64,000 nucleotides of DNA. Source: Saccharopolyspora phatthalungensis (lineage in GTDB: Bacteria > Actinomycetota > Actinomycetes > Mycobacteriales > Pseudonocardiaceae). Shown piece by piece: positions 20,081-27,700 of the stretch; positions within the stretch are counted from its first letter, which is position 1, and every line of letters begins with the position of its first letter. The stretch lies in contig NZ_JACHIW010000002.1 of NCBI RefSeq assembly GCF_014203395.1, positions 310,001 through 374,000 on the forward strand. Direction: 5' to 3'. The notes under the pieces were generated by a model. That model searched no databases. It saw only the letters and a list, made by a program, of their open reading frames with translations, and was not told the origin of the DNA. A program made the position numbers and the translations under genes.

Positions 20081-20977
20081 ATGCAGACAACAGCGCATGC
20101 GCGGCAGGCCGCAGCCGATCCGGTTTCCGCTGCGGACAACGGTGGGCGCTACGCGGGCATCGCGATGATGGTGGGCAGCGGGCTGTCCAACCAGGTCGGT
20201 GCCGCCGTCGGTTCCTTGGCGTTCCCGGTGATCGGACCGGCAGGTGTGGTGGCGGTGCGGCAGTGGATGGCCGCAGTCACGCTGCTGGCGGTCGGCAGGC
20301 CGCGGGTTCGCTCATTCACCTGGCAGCAGTGGTGGCCGGTCCTGCTGCTGGCGGCGGTGTTCGCGACGATGAATTTGTCGCTATACAGCGCGATCGACCG
20401 CATCGGTCTTGGCCTGGCGGTGACGCTGGAGTTCCTCGGCCCGTTGGCAGTCGCGCTGGCCCGCTCTCGCCGCGCGGTGGACCTGGGCTGCGCGGTTATC
20501 GCCGCCGCGGGCGTGGTCGCGTTGACCCGGCCGCAGCCGACGACGGATTATCTCGGCATCGGCCTGGGTCTGCTGGCCGCGATGTGCTGGGCGTGCTACA
20601 TCCTGCTCAACCGCTCGGTGGGTCGTCGGCTGCCTGGTGTCGAGGGCACGGCGGCAGCAGCCGGGCTGTCGGGTCTTCTGTTCGTCCCGATCGGCATTGT
20701 GGTGCTGCTCCAGCATCCGCCGACCCCGGCCGCGCTGGGATGCGCGGCGGCGGCAGGCATCCTCGCCTCGGCGATTCCGTTCCTGCTCGACATGCTGGCG
20801 CTGCGCCGGGTTCCGGCCCACTTCTTCGGCATCTTCATGAGCATCAACCCGGTCCTGGCGGCCACCGTGGGACTGGTCTTCCTCGGCCAGGAATTGCAGG
20901 CAGGCGAGTGGCTGAGCATCGCGGCCATCGTCACCGCCAACATCGTCAGCGTCGTGGCCACCATGCGCCGCAGGTGA
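20081..20977 (+). CDS. EamA/DMT-superfamily transporter
   Basis: An inner-membrane protein of 298 residues with ten hydrophobic helices in two EamA repeats: GIAMMVGSGLSNQVGAAVGS, then VGRPRVRSFTWQQWWPVLLL, the second repeat LGIGLGLLAAMCWACYILLN, and the end FLGQELQAGEWLSIAAIVTA. It matches RhtA/threonine-homoserine exporter-like DMT proteins, which export small metabolites with proton exchange. ATG 20081 is preferred over ATG 20039, as homology-type sequence starts after it. The substrate is not deducible. Confidence 0.88.
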   Translation: MQTTAHARQAAADPVSAADNGGRYAGIAMMVGSGLSNQVGAAVGSLAFPVIGPAGVVAVRQWMAAVTLLAVGRPRVRSFTWQQWWPVLLLAAVFATMNLSLYSAIDRIGLGLAVTLEFLGPLAVALARSRRAVDLGCAVIAAAGVVALTRPQPTTDYLGIGLGLLAAMCWACYILLNRSVGRRLPGVEGTAAAAGLSGLLFVPIGIVVLLQHPPTPAALGCAAAAGILASAIPFLLDMLALRRVPAHFFGIFMSINPVLAATVGLVFLGQELQAGEWLSIAAIVTANIVSVVATMRRR

Positions 20978-21253
20978 GCGGGGACGGGCGAAGGACCGGC
21001 TTGAAAAGCCTGGCCGTGATCTTCGTCGTCGGCGAGGACGCCTGGCTGGGCTAGTGCCGTGCCGGGAACGTTGGCCGGGCCGCAGGTTTGGCGTTTCCGC
21101 GCGAAAACGCCGTTCCCCCAACGCAACCCGGACAGCGCGGTGGGTTGCGCGCCCGAGGCGATCTATGCGCGAGCCGTCCGCCTCGACCTGGACAAAGTGC
21201 TCGCAGACTCCCGCCCACCGCCCCGCATTGTGCAGCCTGGGACATGGAGACTG

Positions 21254-22174
21254 TCAGGCGGAGGAAACGGGGACCATTCGGTAACTGTCCCCGTGTGAGA
21301 CCACGCGGCCGGCGGTAGGCGGCGGGAAGTGGGTGCCCAGGACGAGGGTGTCGGTGTCGGCGAGCGAGGCCAGCATCCGGCGTCGGGTGACCTGGGACTG
21401 TGCGGGGTCGATGTCGACGCACGAGCCGATGCCGGGGTGGGCGAACTGGATGGGGTGGTGGACGCAGTCGCCGGTGATCAGCGCTGTCTCGCCCTGGCTG
21501 GTCAGGTGGATGGCGAGGTGGCCGGGTGTGTGCCCGGGCGTGGGGAGCAGTCGCAGCCCCGAGGCGATCTCGATGCCTTCAGTGGGAATCTCGACCAGGT
21601 CGAGCAGACCTGCCTCCTCCACTGGGACCACGGAGTCGTTGAACATGTGCCGGCGCGGCTCGTCCATGCCGTAGCTGGCCCAGAACTCCCGCTCGGTGCG
21701 GGAGGTGAGGTACCGGGCGTTGCGGAAGGTGGGCACCCATGCCCCGTCCACCTGGTGGGTGTTCCATCCGACGTGGTCGGTGTGCAGGTGGGTGAGCAAG
21801 ACCAGATCGACGGCCTCCGGGGCGAATCCCGCCGCGCTCAGGTTGTGCAGGTAGCCGGTGCTGAGGTTGTGCCAGGCCGGGTTCGCCCGCGTCTTGCCGT
21901 TGCCGATGCCGGTGTCGACCAGCACCCGCATCCCGTCCTTCTCGAAGGCGAAACTGTGGCTGTGCAGGTGCAGGATGCCGTCCGGGCCCGCGAAATCGGG
22001 GCGCAGCCACTCCGCCCGGTCCACCACTTCCGCGGTGGCGTCGGGCAGCAGCCAACGACCGGTCGCCGGGGGCAGGAGCACCTCGTCGATGCGATGGACG
22101 GTGAGCCCGCCGACGGTCCAGGAGGGCGTGGCGAGGAAGGGGTGGTCGACAGCAGTATTCGAGGAAGTACGCAT
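21254..22174 (-). CDS. MBL-fold metallohydrolase (AHL-lactonase/MPH-like)
   Basis: A 306-residue class with the complete dinuclear zinc site: HLHTDH (H129, H131, D133, H134), GHTPGH near 222, the bridging Asp in ITGDCVHHP and the last His in LGTHFPP. Family members hydrolyse lactones or organophosphates. The start ATG at 22174 follows AAGGAA. Regulation is likely by the divergent TetR gene: the intergenic DNA has two A/T palindromes (22354-22428). Directly upstream and in frame is a short stretch resembling the start of an MFS transporter, so a deletion seems to have joined the two. Confidence 0.9.
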   Translation of the reverse strand: MRTSSNTAVDHPFLATPSWTVGGLTVHRIDEVLLPPATGRWLLPDATAEVVDRAEWLRPDFAGPDGILHLHSHSFAFEKDGMRVLVDTGIGNGKTRANPAWHNLSTGYLHNLSAAGFAPEAVDLVLLTHLHTDHVGWNTHQVDGAWVPTFRNARYLTSRTEREFWASYGMDEPRRHMFNDSVVPVEEAGLLDLVEIPTEGIEIASGLRLLPTPGHTPGHLAIHLTSQGETALITGDCVHHPIQFAHPGIGSCVDIDPAQSQVTRRRMLASLADTDTLVLGTHFPPPTAGRVVSHGDSYRMVPVSSA

Positions 22175-22264
22175 GGTCGTTGGTTCCTTGTAGAGCGGGT
22201 ACAGCGGAGTGGGCGTGCTGGATGCGGCCAGGTGGGTGACGAGCACCGAGGCGGCCCGGCCCAT
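22175..22264 (-). pseudogene. MFS-transporter N-terminal remnant
   Basis: The 30 codons immediately before the metallohydrolase start, in the same frame, read VLVTHLAASSTPTPLYPLYK. This is the usual first membrane segment of certain drug-type MFS carriers (VT-LAASS-PTPLY). The rest of the carrier is missing. Whether it is translated as a leader of the hydrolase or is only a scar is unclear. Confidence 0.55.
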
Positions 22265-22353
22265 CCTGAAGTGCGCGGATGGCGGGGGTGCGGATTCTGT
22301 GACGCCGGGAAGGGGCCTGGGCGCCCAGGGAGGCGCAGGGCATGTGACTCCTA

Positions 22354-22428
22354 CACTAAAAGCAACGTTCTTGCTTTAAGGTACCGTAGCCCCTATCCGC
22401 CACTAAAGCAAACGGCTAGCTTTAGGGT
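22354..22428. promoter_or_regulatory. Two palindromic operators (TetR type) in divergent promoter
   Basis: AAAGCAACGTTCTTGCTTT (22359-22377) is a palindrome with 7-base arms. CTAAAGC (22403-22409) and GCTTTAG (22419-22425) form a second copy with the same arms. Both are followed by AAGGT or AGGGT. A third related half-site, GCTTTAAGGT, sits at 22568-22577, just before the TetR start. Being A/T-rich in GC-rich DNA, these likely form the operator and promoter region for the two divergent genes. Confidence 0.75.
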
Positions 22429-22493
22429 GTCGGTTCATGGTGCTCCGGCCGACAAGGTTTGCCCTCATCCAGCCCTGCCATGAAGGGACAACC

Positions 22494-22574
22494 ATGTCCA
22501 CTGTCGAACTCACACCCTCGGTCGACCAGGTCGAGCCCGGCCTGCGTGCCTTTGATGCAATCGCTTCGCTTTAA
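22494..22574 (+). CDS. Small open frame before tetR (26 residues)
   Basis: ATG 22494 opens a 26-codon frame (MSTVELTPSVDQVEPGLRAF and six more) ending in TAA 10 bases before the TetR start. It could be a truncated gene start or a small leader. The stop lies in a copy of the operator half-site. I do not recognise it. Confidence 0.3.
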   Translation: MSTVELTPSVDQVEPGLRAFDAIASL

Positions 22575-22583
22575 GGTGATGCC

Positions 22584-23159
22584 ATGAGTCGAAAGCCGAT
22601 GGTACGCCCGGGCGGGCGCAGTGCCCGGGTCCAGGAATCGGTTCACCGAGCCGTACGCGACCTGATGGCGGAATCGGGCCGGGAGGCCCTGACCGTGCCC
22701 CTGGTCGCGGCCCGGGCCGGAGTCACGCCGTCGACGATCTACCGACGGTGGGGCGACCTACAGGAGCTGCTGTCGGACGTGGCCGTCGAACGGCTGCGCC
22801 CCGAGACACCTCCGGAGGACCACGGCTCCTTGACTGCTGACCTGACGGCCTGGGCCGGACTCTTCCTCGACGAGATGGCCTCGCCCGCGGGCCGCGCATA
22901 CATCCGTGACGCACTACTCGGCGATCCGGACGGCCGCAACGCAGGACAGTGTTCGGCCTACGCCGCCGAGCAGATCAATGTCGTCCTCGCCCGCGCCGCC
23001 GACCGTGGAGAGGCGACACCCAAGGTGGAGATGGTCATCGACGGTGTCGTTGCGCCCATCATGTACCGCATCCTCTTCCGTCCGATCGGGATCGACGACG
23101 CGTACGCACGTCGCCTCGTGACGGAAGTCCTCGGCTCCAACGGCAGTGAGGACCGGTAA
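22584..23159 (+). CDS. TetR/AcrR-family regulator
   Basis: A 191-residue repressor. The N-terminal helix-turn-helix is VHRAVRDLMAESGREALTVP followed by VAARAGVTPSTIYRRWGDLQ. The C-terminal ligand domain (LTADLTAWAGLFLDEMASPA to the end) resembles the TetR_C_11/16 group. It probably controls the divergent metallohydrolase, and perhaps the lost MFS carrier, through the palindromes at 22354-22428 and the half-site before its own start. The inducer is unknown. Confidence 0.9.
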   Translation: MSRKPMVRPGGRSARVQESVHRAVRDLMAESGREALTVPLVAARAGVTPSTIYRRWGDLQELLSDVAVERLRPETPPEDHGSLTADLTAWAGLFLDEMASPAGRAYIRDALLGDPDGRNAGQCSAYAAEQINVVLARAADRGEATPKVEMVIDGVVAPIMYRILFRPIGIDDAYARRLVTEVLGSNGSEDR

Positions 23160-23227
23160 CGGACCTTTTCGTGCACCGTGGCATCGGCTCGATCCGCGGG
23201 CCGTGGCTCGTCTCCGTAAACGGGGTG

Positions 23228-23735
23228 ACGGAGCGCGAGATCAACAACGCCGTCGGCACCTGCCGGTGCCCAGTCGTGGGTTTGCCCCTGCGCGTAGCTA
23301 CCCAAGCACTGGGCCTGGTGCTCGCTGACCCGAATGGTCTCATGTGCACCGAAAAGGCCAGCGGACGAAGGGAATTCGCTGTCGGTGGGAACGGCACATC
23401 CGGACAATTGACATCGTGACACCAGACATGGACCGCCTGGAGCGTGACCTCTGTTCAGCGTCCGGGGACGGCCTGACCTCAACGGAGCGCGAGATCAACA
23501 ACGCCGTCGGCACCTGCCGGTGCCCAGTCGTGGGTTTGCCCCTGCGCGTAGCTACCCAAGCACTGGGCCTGGTGCTCGCTGACCCGAATGGTCTCATGTG
23601 CACCGAAAAGGCCAGCGGACGAAGGGAATTCGCTGTCGGTGGGAACGGCACATCCGGACAATTGACATCGTGACACCAGACATGGACCGCCTGGAGCGTG
23701 ACCTCTGTTCAGCGTCCGGGGACGGCCTGACCTCA
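23228..23735. repeat. Perfect 254-bp tandem duplication
   Basis: Bases 23228-23481 recur without visible change at 23482-23735. The unit starts ACGGAGCGCGAGATCAAC and ends with GACGGCCTGACCTCA, and includes the start region of the downstream LuxR gene with about 20 codons. As 254 is not a multiple of 3, the upstream copy of those codons is out of frame with the gene. The intact gene therefore uses the second copy's start, while the first copy is a promoter/leader duplicate. Confidence 0.9.
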
Positions 23736-24704
23736 GACGAGATGGGTGAGGTCATCTCCCGCACCATCATCGGCCTGGTCGCACACGATTCCCTCCACGT
23801 GTGCTGGCGGAACCCGAACACGAACATGGCCTCATTCGGATTCTGGCATCGGCTTACCGCGAAGATCGGCCAGACGCAGATGATCAACCTCTACTCGGGC
23901 CAGGAGCCGGGCCATCCTGCCGAACAGGCACACCGAGGCGTCCTAGCGCAGGTGGTGAACGCGCGCGACCGGCTTGCCTACAAGGTCCTGCGGGACAACG
24001 GGTTCGGCAGCGAGTTGCGTCTGCTCCTGCGAGGCTCCCACGGGGTGTGGGGAACACTCGTGTTGTACCGGGAGCAGGGCGGCAGACCCTTCGAACAAGG
24101 CGATGTGGACCGCGTCGCGCGGCTTGTCAAACCACTGGTGGCGGCGTCGCGGAGCTACATCAGGGCAACCCCCCTGCGCCCACCGGAAAAGGACCTGTCC
24201 CCAGGGGTCATCGTGGTGGGCGCCGATCACGCGGTACGCGGGATCACTCCTGAGGGGCACGCGTGGCTACGTGAAATACGTCTGCCAGGGGCACTGGCCA
24301 ATCCCGAGTGGGCGGCGACAGCCCTCTCCAGCGAGGTGGCGATGGCCAGCCGGAGGTTCGTCCGTGACCCAACGACACCGCGCCCGGTGGCCTGTCTGCC
24401 CTCGGCATACGCCGGACGTTGGGTCAGCATCCAGGGCCAACCTCTCAACGCGGACGGCACGGGCGATGTGGCCGTGATCATCCAGGCGGCCGGTGTGGAA
24501 CTGCTGCCCGCCCTGTCGGCCTGGTACGACATCACTGGACGAGAACGCACCATCATCGACCAACTCCGCGACGGCATACCCGCCAAGCAGATCGCCCGAC
24601 GGCTCGACTTGTCGGTGCACACCGTCAACGATCACCTCAAGGCCATCTACCGGAAAATCAGCATCACCAGCCGAGAGGAGATCACGGCCGTGCTGTCTCG
24701 GTGA
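23670..24704 (+). CDS. LuxR-family transcriptional regulator
   Basis: A 344-residue regulator. The C-terminal 65 residues are a LuxR helix-turn-helix: GRERTIIDQLRDGIPAKQIA, then RRLDLSVHTVNDHLKAIYRK. The front 250 residues look like a GAF/PAS-type sensory region (LVAHDSLHVCWRNPN, then RLLLRGSHGVWGTLVLYREQ), with no phosphorylation domain. The start is GTG 23670, or ATG 23682 four codons on. The frame is open further upstream only because of the duplicated DNA. The tandem repeat places a second copy of the promoter and first codons just upstream, which may alter expression. Its target is unknown; a secreted esterase gene converges on it. Confidence 0.85.
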   Translation: MTPDMDRLERDLCSASGDGLTSDEMGEVISRTIIGLVAHDSLHVCWRNPNTNMASFGFWHRLTAKIGQTQMINLYSGQEPGHPAEQAHRGVLAQVVNARDRLAYKVLRDNGFGSELRLLLRGSHGVWGTLVLYREQGGRPFEQGDVDRVARLVKPLVAASRSYIRATPLRPPEKDLSPGVIVVGADHAVRGITPEGHAWLREIRLPGALANPEWAATALSSEVAMASRRFVRDPTTPRPVACLPSAYAGRWVSIQGQPLNADGTGDVAVIIQAAGVELLPALSAWYDITGRERTIIDQLRDGIPAKQIARRLDLSVHTVNDHLKAIYRKISITSREEITAVLSR

Positions 24705-24724
24705 GGGCGACTGGTCAAAGCACC

Positions 24725-25606
24725 TCACGGGAGCCGATTACGCAGGAAGAAGTTCCACATACGGTTGGCGATATCAGTACGGTTGTCGTCCGCGGGCCAG
24801 AAGTGAGTGCCGCGATAGACGCGCCACACCACCTCAACGCCCGCACGGCACGGGCCGTACACGGCGGCTTCCACCGGTACCCCCGGTTCCGTCACCGGGG
24901 TCGCCGGGCAGCCGTTTCGCCGGAGCCATTCGTCGCGGTGCGCGACGGCCAACGGGGGAAGACTGATGAGGTCACCATCGCTGTGGAACAGACCGACCGC
25001 GATCGGGCGGTCCGGTACACAGGGGCTGCCGGTGAACGAAGGGGACACGCCGCCGTAGGCGGCAACCGAGGCGAACACCGTGGCGGCGTCGCACGCGAGC
25101 CTGGCCGACATGTTGGCGCCGCTGGAAAAGCCCTCCACGTGGATCCGGCGCGGATCGACACACCAGCTCCCGGAGATGTCCTTGACCACCTCACGCAGGT
25201 AGGTGACGTCAGCGGATCGCTGATCTGCGTCCCACACCAGTCCTGCCCCTGCCGACGGGTAAGCGACGATGAAGTGCCTGTCGGCGGCGGCAGTTGACCA
25301 ACGGGTCTCCCGCTCGTGCAAAGAGTACGGCTGAAGCGCGCCGTGGAGGCTGAGCAGCAACGGCACCGAAGGTCCGGGCAGGCCCGGTGGCACGTTCACG
25401 TGGTAGGTCCTGCCCGCGGCCTCACGGCTGACGGTTCCCGAGGTGGGCACCAGCGTGCAGCCGGCTCCCCCAGTCGCGGTTGTGGAAGCGGAGGCGGTGC
25501 CGGTGATCAGGAGTCCCATGCACATCGAGACGGCGAGCAACCGGGCGGTGAGCCCTCTGGCGCGGGTAGCGCGTGACAGTCTTCGGGGGCAGGTGGATGC
25601 GGGCAC
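24725..25606 (-). CDS. Secreted PHB-depolymerase/feruloyl-esterase-like hydrolase
   Basis: A 293-residue protein with a signal peptide (basic RRLSRATRARGLTARLL, then hydrophobic LAVSMCMGLLITGTASA, cleaved near 40). The mature alpha/beta hydrolase has LLLSLHGA (oxyanion region, 84-91), the nucleophile elbow GFSSGAN (159-165, Ser161), Asp in FHSDGDLI and His in YRGTHFWP. This is the LpqC/poly(3-hydroxybutyrate) depolymerase family, acting on esters outside the cell. A TAC box-like ATG lies at the strongly hydrophobic start. Its convergent neighbour ends 20 bases away, leaving no room for a separate terminator. Confidence 0.87.
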   Translation of the reverse strand: MPASTCPRRLSRATRARGLTARLLAVSMCMGLLITGTASASTTATGGAGCTLVPTSGTVSREAAGRTYHVNVPPGLPGPSVPLLLSLHGALQPYSLHERETRWSTAAADRHFIVAYPSAGAGLVWDADQRSADVTYLREVVKDISGSWCVDPRRIHVEGFSSGANMSARLACDAATVFASVAAYGGVSPSFTGSPCVPDRPIAVGLFHSDGDLISLPPLAVAHRDEWLRRNGCPATPVTEPGVPVEAAVYGPCRAGVEVVWRVYRGTHFWPADDNRTDIANRMWNFFLRNRLP

Positions 25607-25842
25607 CCTGGTTTCTCCTTATCGCCGGTGTGATCAGTGGGCGATACACGGTACTGCGCGCCCTGGCCGCTCTACAGGCGACACGTACTCTTGTCACCCC
25701 CCAAAGCTTGGGATTCACGAACTTCCCGCGCCGAATGATCCTCAACGTTGCGCGCTGGTAGGTGGCTGACGGCCGAATCGACCGACAGACCCTTGCCTAA
25801 CGCGTCAGGGATCAAGGGCTATAAATACGATCGGGAGAACAC

Positions 25843-26775
25843 ATGCGATCTGCTGAGCTGCCAAAATCCATGCTCGGAAGGAAAATCGGCGTCGCACTCG
25901 CGGCGACTGCGGCAGCACTCGCGTTCACCGTCGCGCCTGCCCAGGCCGCTGCGGGCAACGCGGACCTGCTGTGGCACAACTCGAGGACCGGCGACGTGGG
26001 CGCTTGGCTCACCGACGGTCACGGCACGGTGCTCGGGGACAACAGGCTGTCCTGGAAGTGCGGGCCCGACTGCGCGAACCAGTGGCGCGTGGTCGGCGGC
26101 GGTGACTTCAACAACGACTTCACCTCCGACGTGCTGTGGCACAACGCCACGACGGGCGAGCTGTCCGCGTGGATCCTCGACGGCAAGGGCACCGTCACGA
26201 AGGCGTTGAGCCTCGACTGGAGGTGCGGCCCCGAGTGCGCGAACCAGTGGAAGGCCGTCGCCATCGGCGACTTCAACGCCGACAACAAGTCGGACATCGT
26301 GTGGCACAACGCCACCACCGGCGAGGTGGGGACGTGGCTGCTCGACGGCAAGGGGCACGTGACCGGCAACCCGAACCTGTCCTGGAAGTGCGGCCCCGAG
26401 TGCGCGAACCAGTGGAAGGCCGTCGGTGCCGGTGACATCAATGAGGACAACCTCGACGATCTGTTGTGGCACAACGCCACCACCGGTGAGGTGTCGGCGT
26501 GGCTCACCAACGGCAAGCAGACGGTGACCGGTGACCTGAAGCTGTCCTGGAAGTGCGGGCCCGACTGCGCGAACCAGTGGAAGATCGTCGGTGTCAACGA
26601 CTTCAACAACGACTTCAAGAACGACGTGGTGTGGCACAACGCCACCACGGGTGAGGTCGCGACGTGGACGTTGAACGGCAAGGGCGCCGTGACCGGTGAC
26701 CCGCGCCTGTCTTGGAAATGCGGCCCCGACTGCGCGAACGACTGGAAGGCCGTCGCCACCGGCAACTTCGGCTGA
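25843..26775 (+). CDS. Secreted five-repeat (FG-GAP/VCBS-like) protein
   Basis: A 310-residue protein: signal peptide (GRKIGVALAATAAALAFTVA, ending APAQA-A near 37), then five near-identical units of about 54 residues. Each unit has the pattern DxLWHNxxTGEVxxWLxxGK, then a VTG...LSWKCGP(D/E)CANQWK and xxVGxGDFNxDx. The D-x-N-x-D-type ends resemble FG-GAP calcium-binding loops of beta-propellers. The paired Cys in CGPxC could make a disulfide in each unit. It is probably a secreted binding protein. ATG 25870 (MLGRKIG) is an alternative start. A strong terminator follows. Confidence 0.85.
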   Translation: MRSAELPKSMLGRKIGVALAATAAALAFTVAPAQAAAGNADLLWHNSRTGDVGAWLTDGHGTVLGDNRLSWKCGPDCANQWRVVGGGDFNNDFTSDVLWHNATTGELSAWILDGKGTVTKALSLDWRCGPECANQWKAVAIGDFNADNKSDIVWHNATTGEVGTWLLDGKGHVTGNPNLSWKCGPECANQWKAVGAGDINEDNLDDLLWHNATTGEVSAWLTNGKQTVTGDLKLSWKCGPDCANQWKIVGVNDFNNDFKNDVVWHNATTGEVATWTLNGKGAVTGDPRLSWKCGPDCANDWKAVATGNFG

Positions 26776-26780
26776 CCCTG

Positions 26781-26829
26781 ACGGACCCGGCGCTTCCCCC
26801 GCTACGGCTGGGGGAAGCGCCGGGTCCGT
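26781..26829 (+). terminator. 20-bp perfect hairpin terminator
   Basis: ACGGACCCGGCGCTTCCCCC (26781-26800) and its perfect complement (26810-26829) enclose a 9-base loop, starting 6 bases after the stop of the repeat protein. The lack of a T-run is usual for actinomycetes. Confidence 0.9.
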
Positions 26830-26955
26830 ACCGGATCAGCTCGGACCGCCGCCGAGTGCTGCTGAAAACCGCTCGGCAACGTGAGCGCTCGGGCGGCGGG
26901 CCGGCTGTTGTCGTGGGCGTGGCCAGGCACCGATGATGCTGGTGGAGGCAGGTCG

Positions 26956-27582
26956 ATGCATCCCGCTGGGCCCGAGGATCTCGTGCGCGCGGCTCGACGC
27001 GTAGGCGTGTTCGACGAACGCGTGCTCGCCGCATTGCGTACAACGATGCGAGAAGCATTCCTGCCGCTGGAGGATCTTCGCGCCGTCTACGACGACGCCC
27101 CGCTGGCGATCGGCCACGGACAGGTCACCACGCAGCCTTCGCTGTCGGCACGGATGTTGGAGGGCCTAGCGCTCACCGGCGGCGAGCACGTCTTGGAGAT
27201 CGGCACCGGGGCAGGGTTCCAGACCGCGCTGCTGGCTCGGCTGGCCGGCGACGTGGTCAGTATTGAGTGGTGGCCCGACCTGTCCGAGCAGGCCGGGCGT
27301 GTTCTGGCGACCGAGGGCGTGGACAACGTCGAGCTGGTCGTGGGCGATGGCCGCCGAGGGGTGCCCGAGCGCGCCCCGTTTGACGCGGTCTTGGTTTCCG
27401 CCGCTGCGCTGGAAGTACCCGTGCCGCTGGTCGAGCAGCTGCGCTGGGGTGGACGCCTGGTGCAGCCCATCGGTGCCGGAGGTAATGAGCGGGTCATGCT
27501 GTTCGAGCGGACCGAATCGGGTTTGCGTCGCATCGATGTCCTTGCGTTGGCTCGGTTCGTGCGGATGCGTGGCCGCGCCTAG
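26956..27582 (+). CDS. pcm: Protein-L-isoaspartate O-methyltransferase-like
   Basis: A 208-residue SAM-dependent methyltransferase, a class that repairs isoaspartyl damage in proteins. Visible are PLAIGHGQVTTQPSLSARML (PCMT motif), VLEIGTGAGFQTALLARLAG (SAM motif I), VVSIEWWPDLSEQA, VELVVGDGRRGVPERAPFDA (motif II/post-I) and RLVQPIGAGGNE. This fits the PCMT family. GGTGGAGG lies near 26941-26948, 8 bases ahead of ATG 26956. The gene ends just before repeats that flank the integrase gene, so it may mark the chromosomal side of an insertion. Confidence 0.9.
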   Translation: MHPAGPEDLVRAARRVGVFDERVLAALRTTMREAFLPLEDLRAVYDDAPLAIGHGQVTTQPSLSARMLEGLALTGGEHVLEIGTGAGFQTALLARLAGDVVSIEWWPDLSEQAGRVLATEGVDNVELVVGDGRRGVPERAPFDAVLVSAAALEVPVPLVEQLRWGGRLVQPIGAGGNERVMLFERTESGLRRIDVLALARFVRMRGRA

Positions 27583-27588
27583 TCCCTG

Positions 27589-27649
27589 GTTTCCATCCCC
27601 GGATATCGGTTTCCGTCCCGGATATCAATGATCAAGGTATGCCCTTGAT
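27589..27649. repeat. Short direct repeats and a palindrome next to integrase (possible attachment region)
   Basis: TTTCCATCCCCGGATATC (27590-27607) and TTTCCGTCCCGGATATC (27610-27626) are near-identical direct repeats. ATCAAGG (27631-27637) and CCTTGAT (27643-27649) form an inverted repeat with a 5-base centre. A related TTTCCATCC occurs just upstream of the integrase start near 28903. Arm- or core-type recombinase sites are possible; this is inference from layout. Confidence 0.5.
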
Positions 27650-27700
27650 GGTTTCGGGCGGCTCGGGGTGGGTTGGGTAGCGACACCATAAGGGGGCTGT

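Noticed and set aside
21329..22483. 384-residue open frame opposite the metallo-hydrolase
   Set aside because: No family features; the opposite strand encodes a complete metal site and starts behind a ribosome site.
23228..23735. Possible CRISPR-like repeats
   Set aside because: Only two copies, 254 bp long with no spacer, so it is a tandem duplication.
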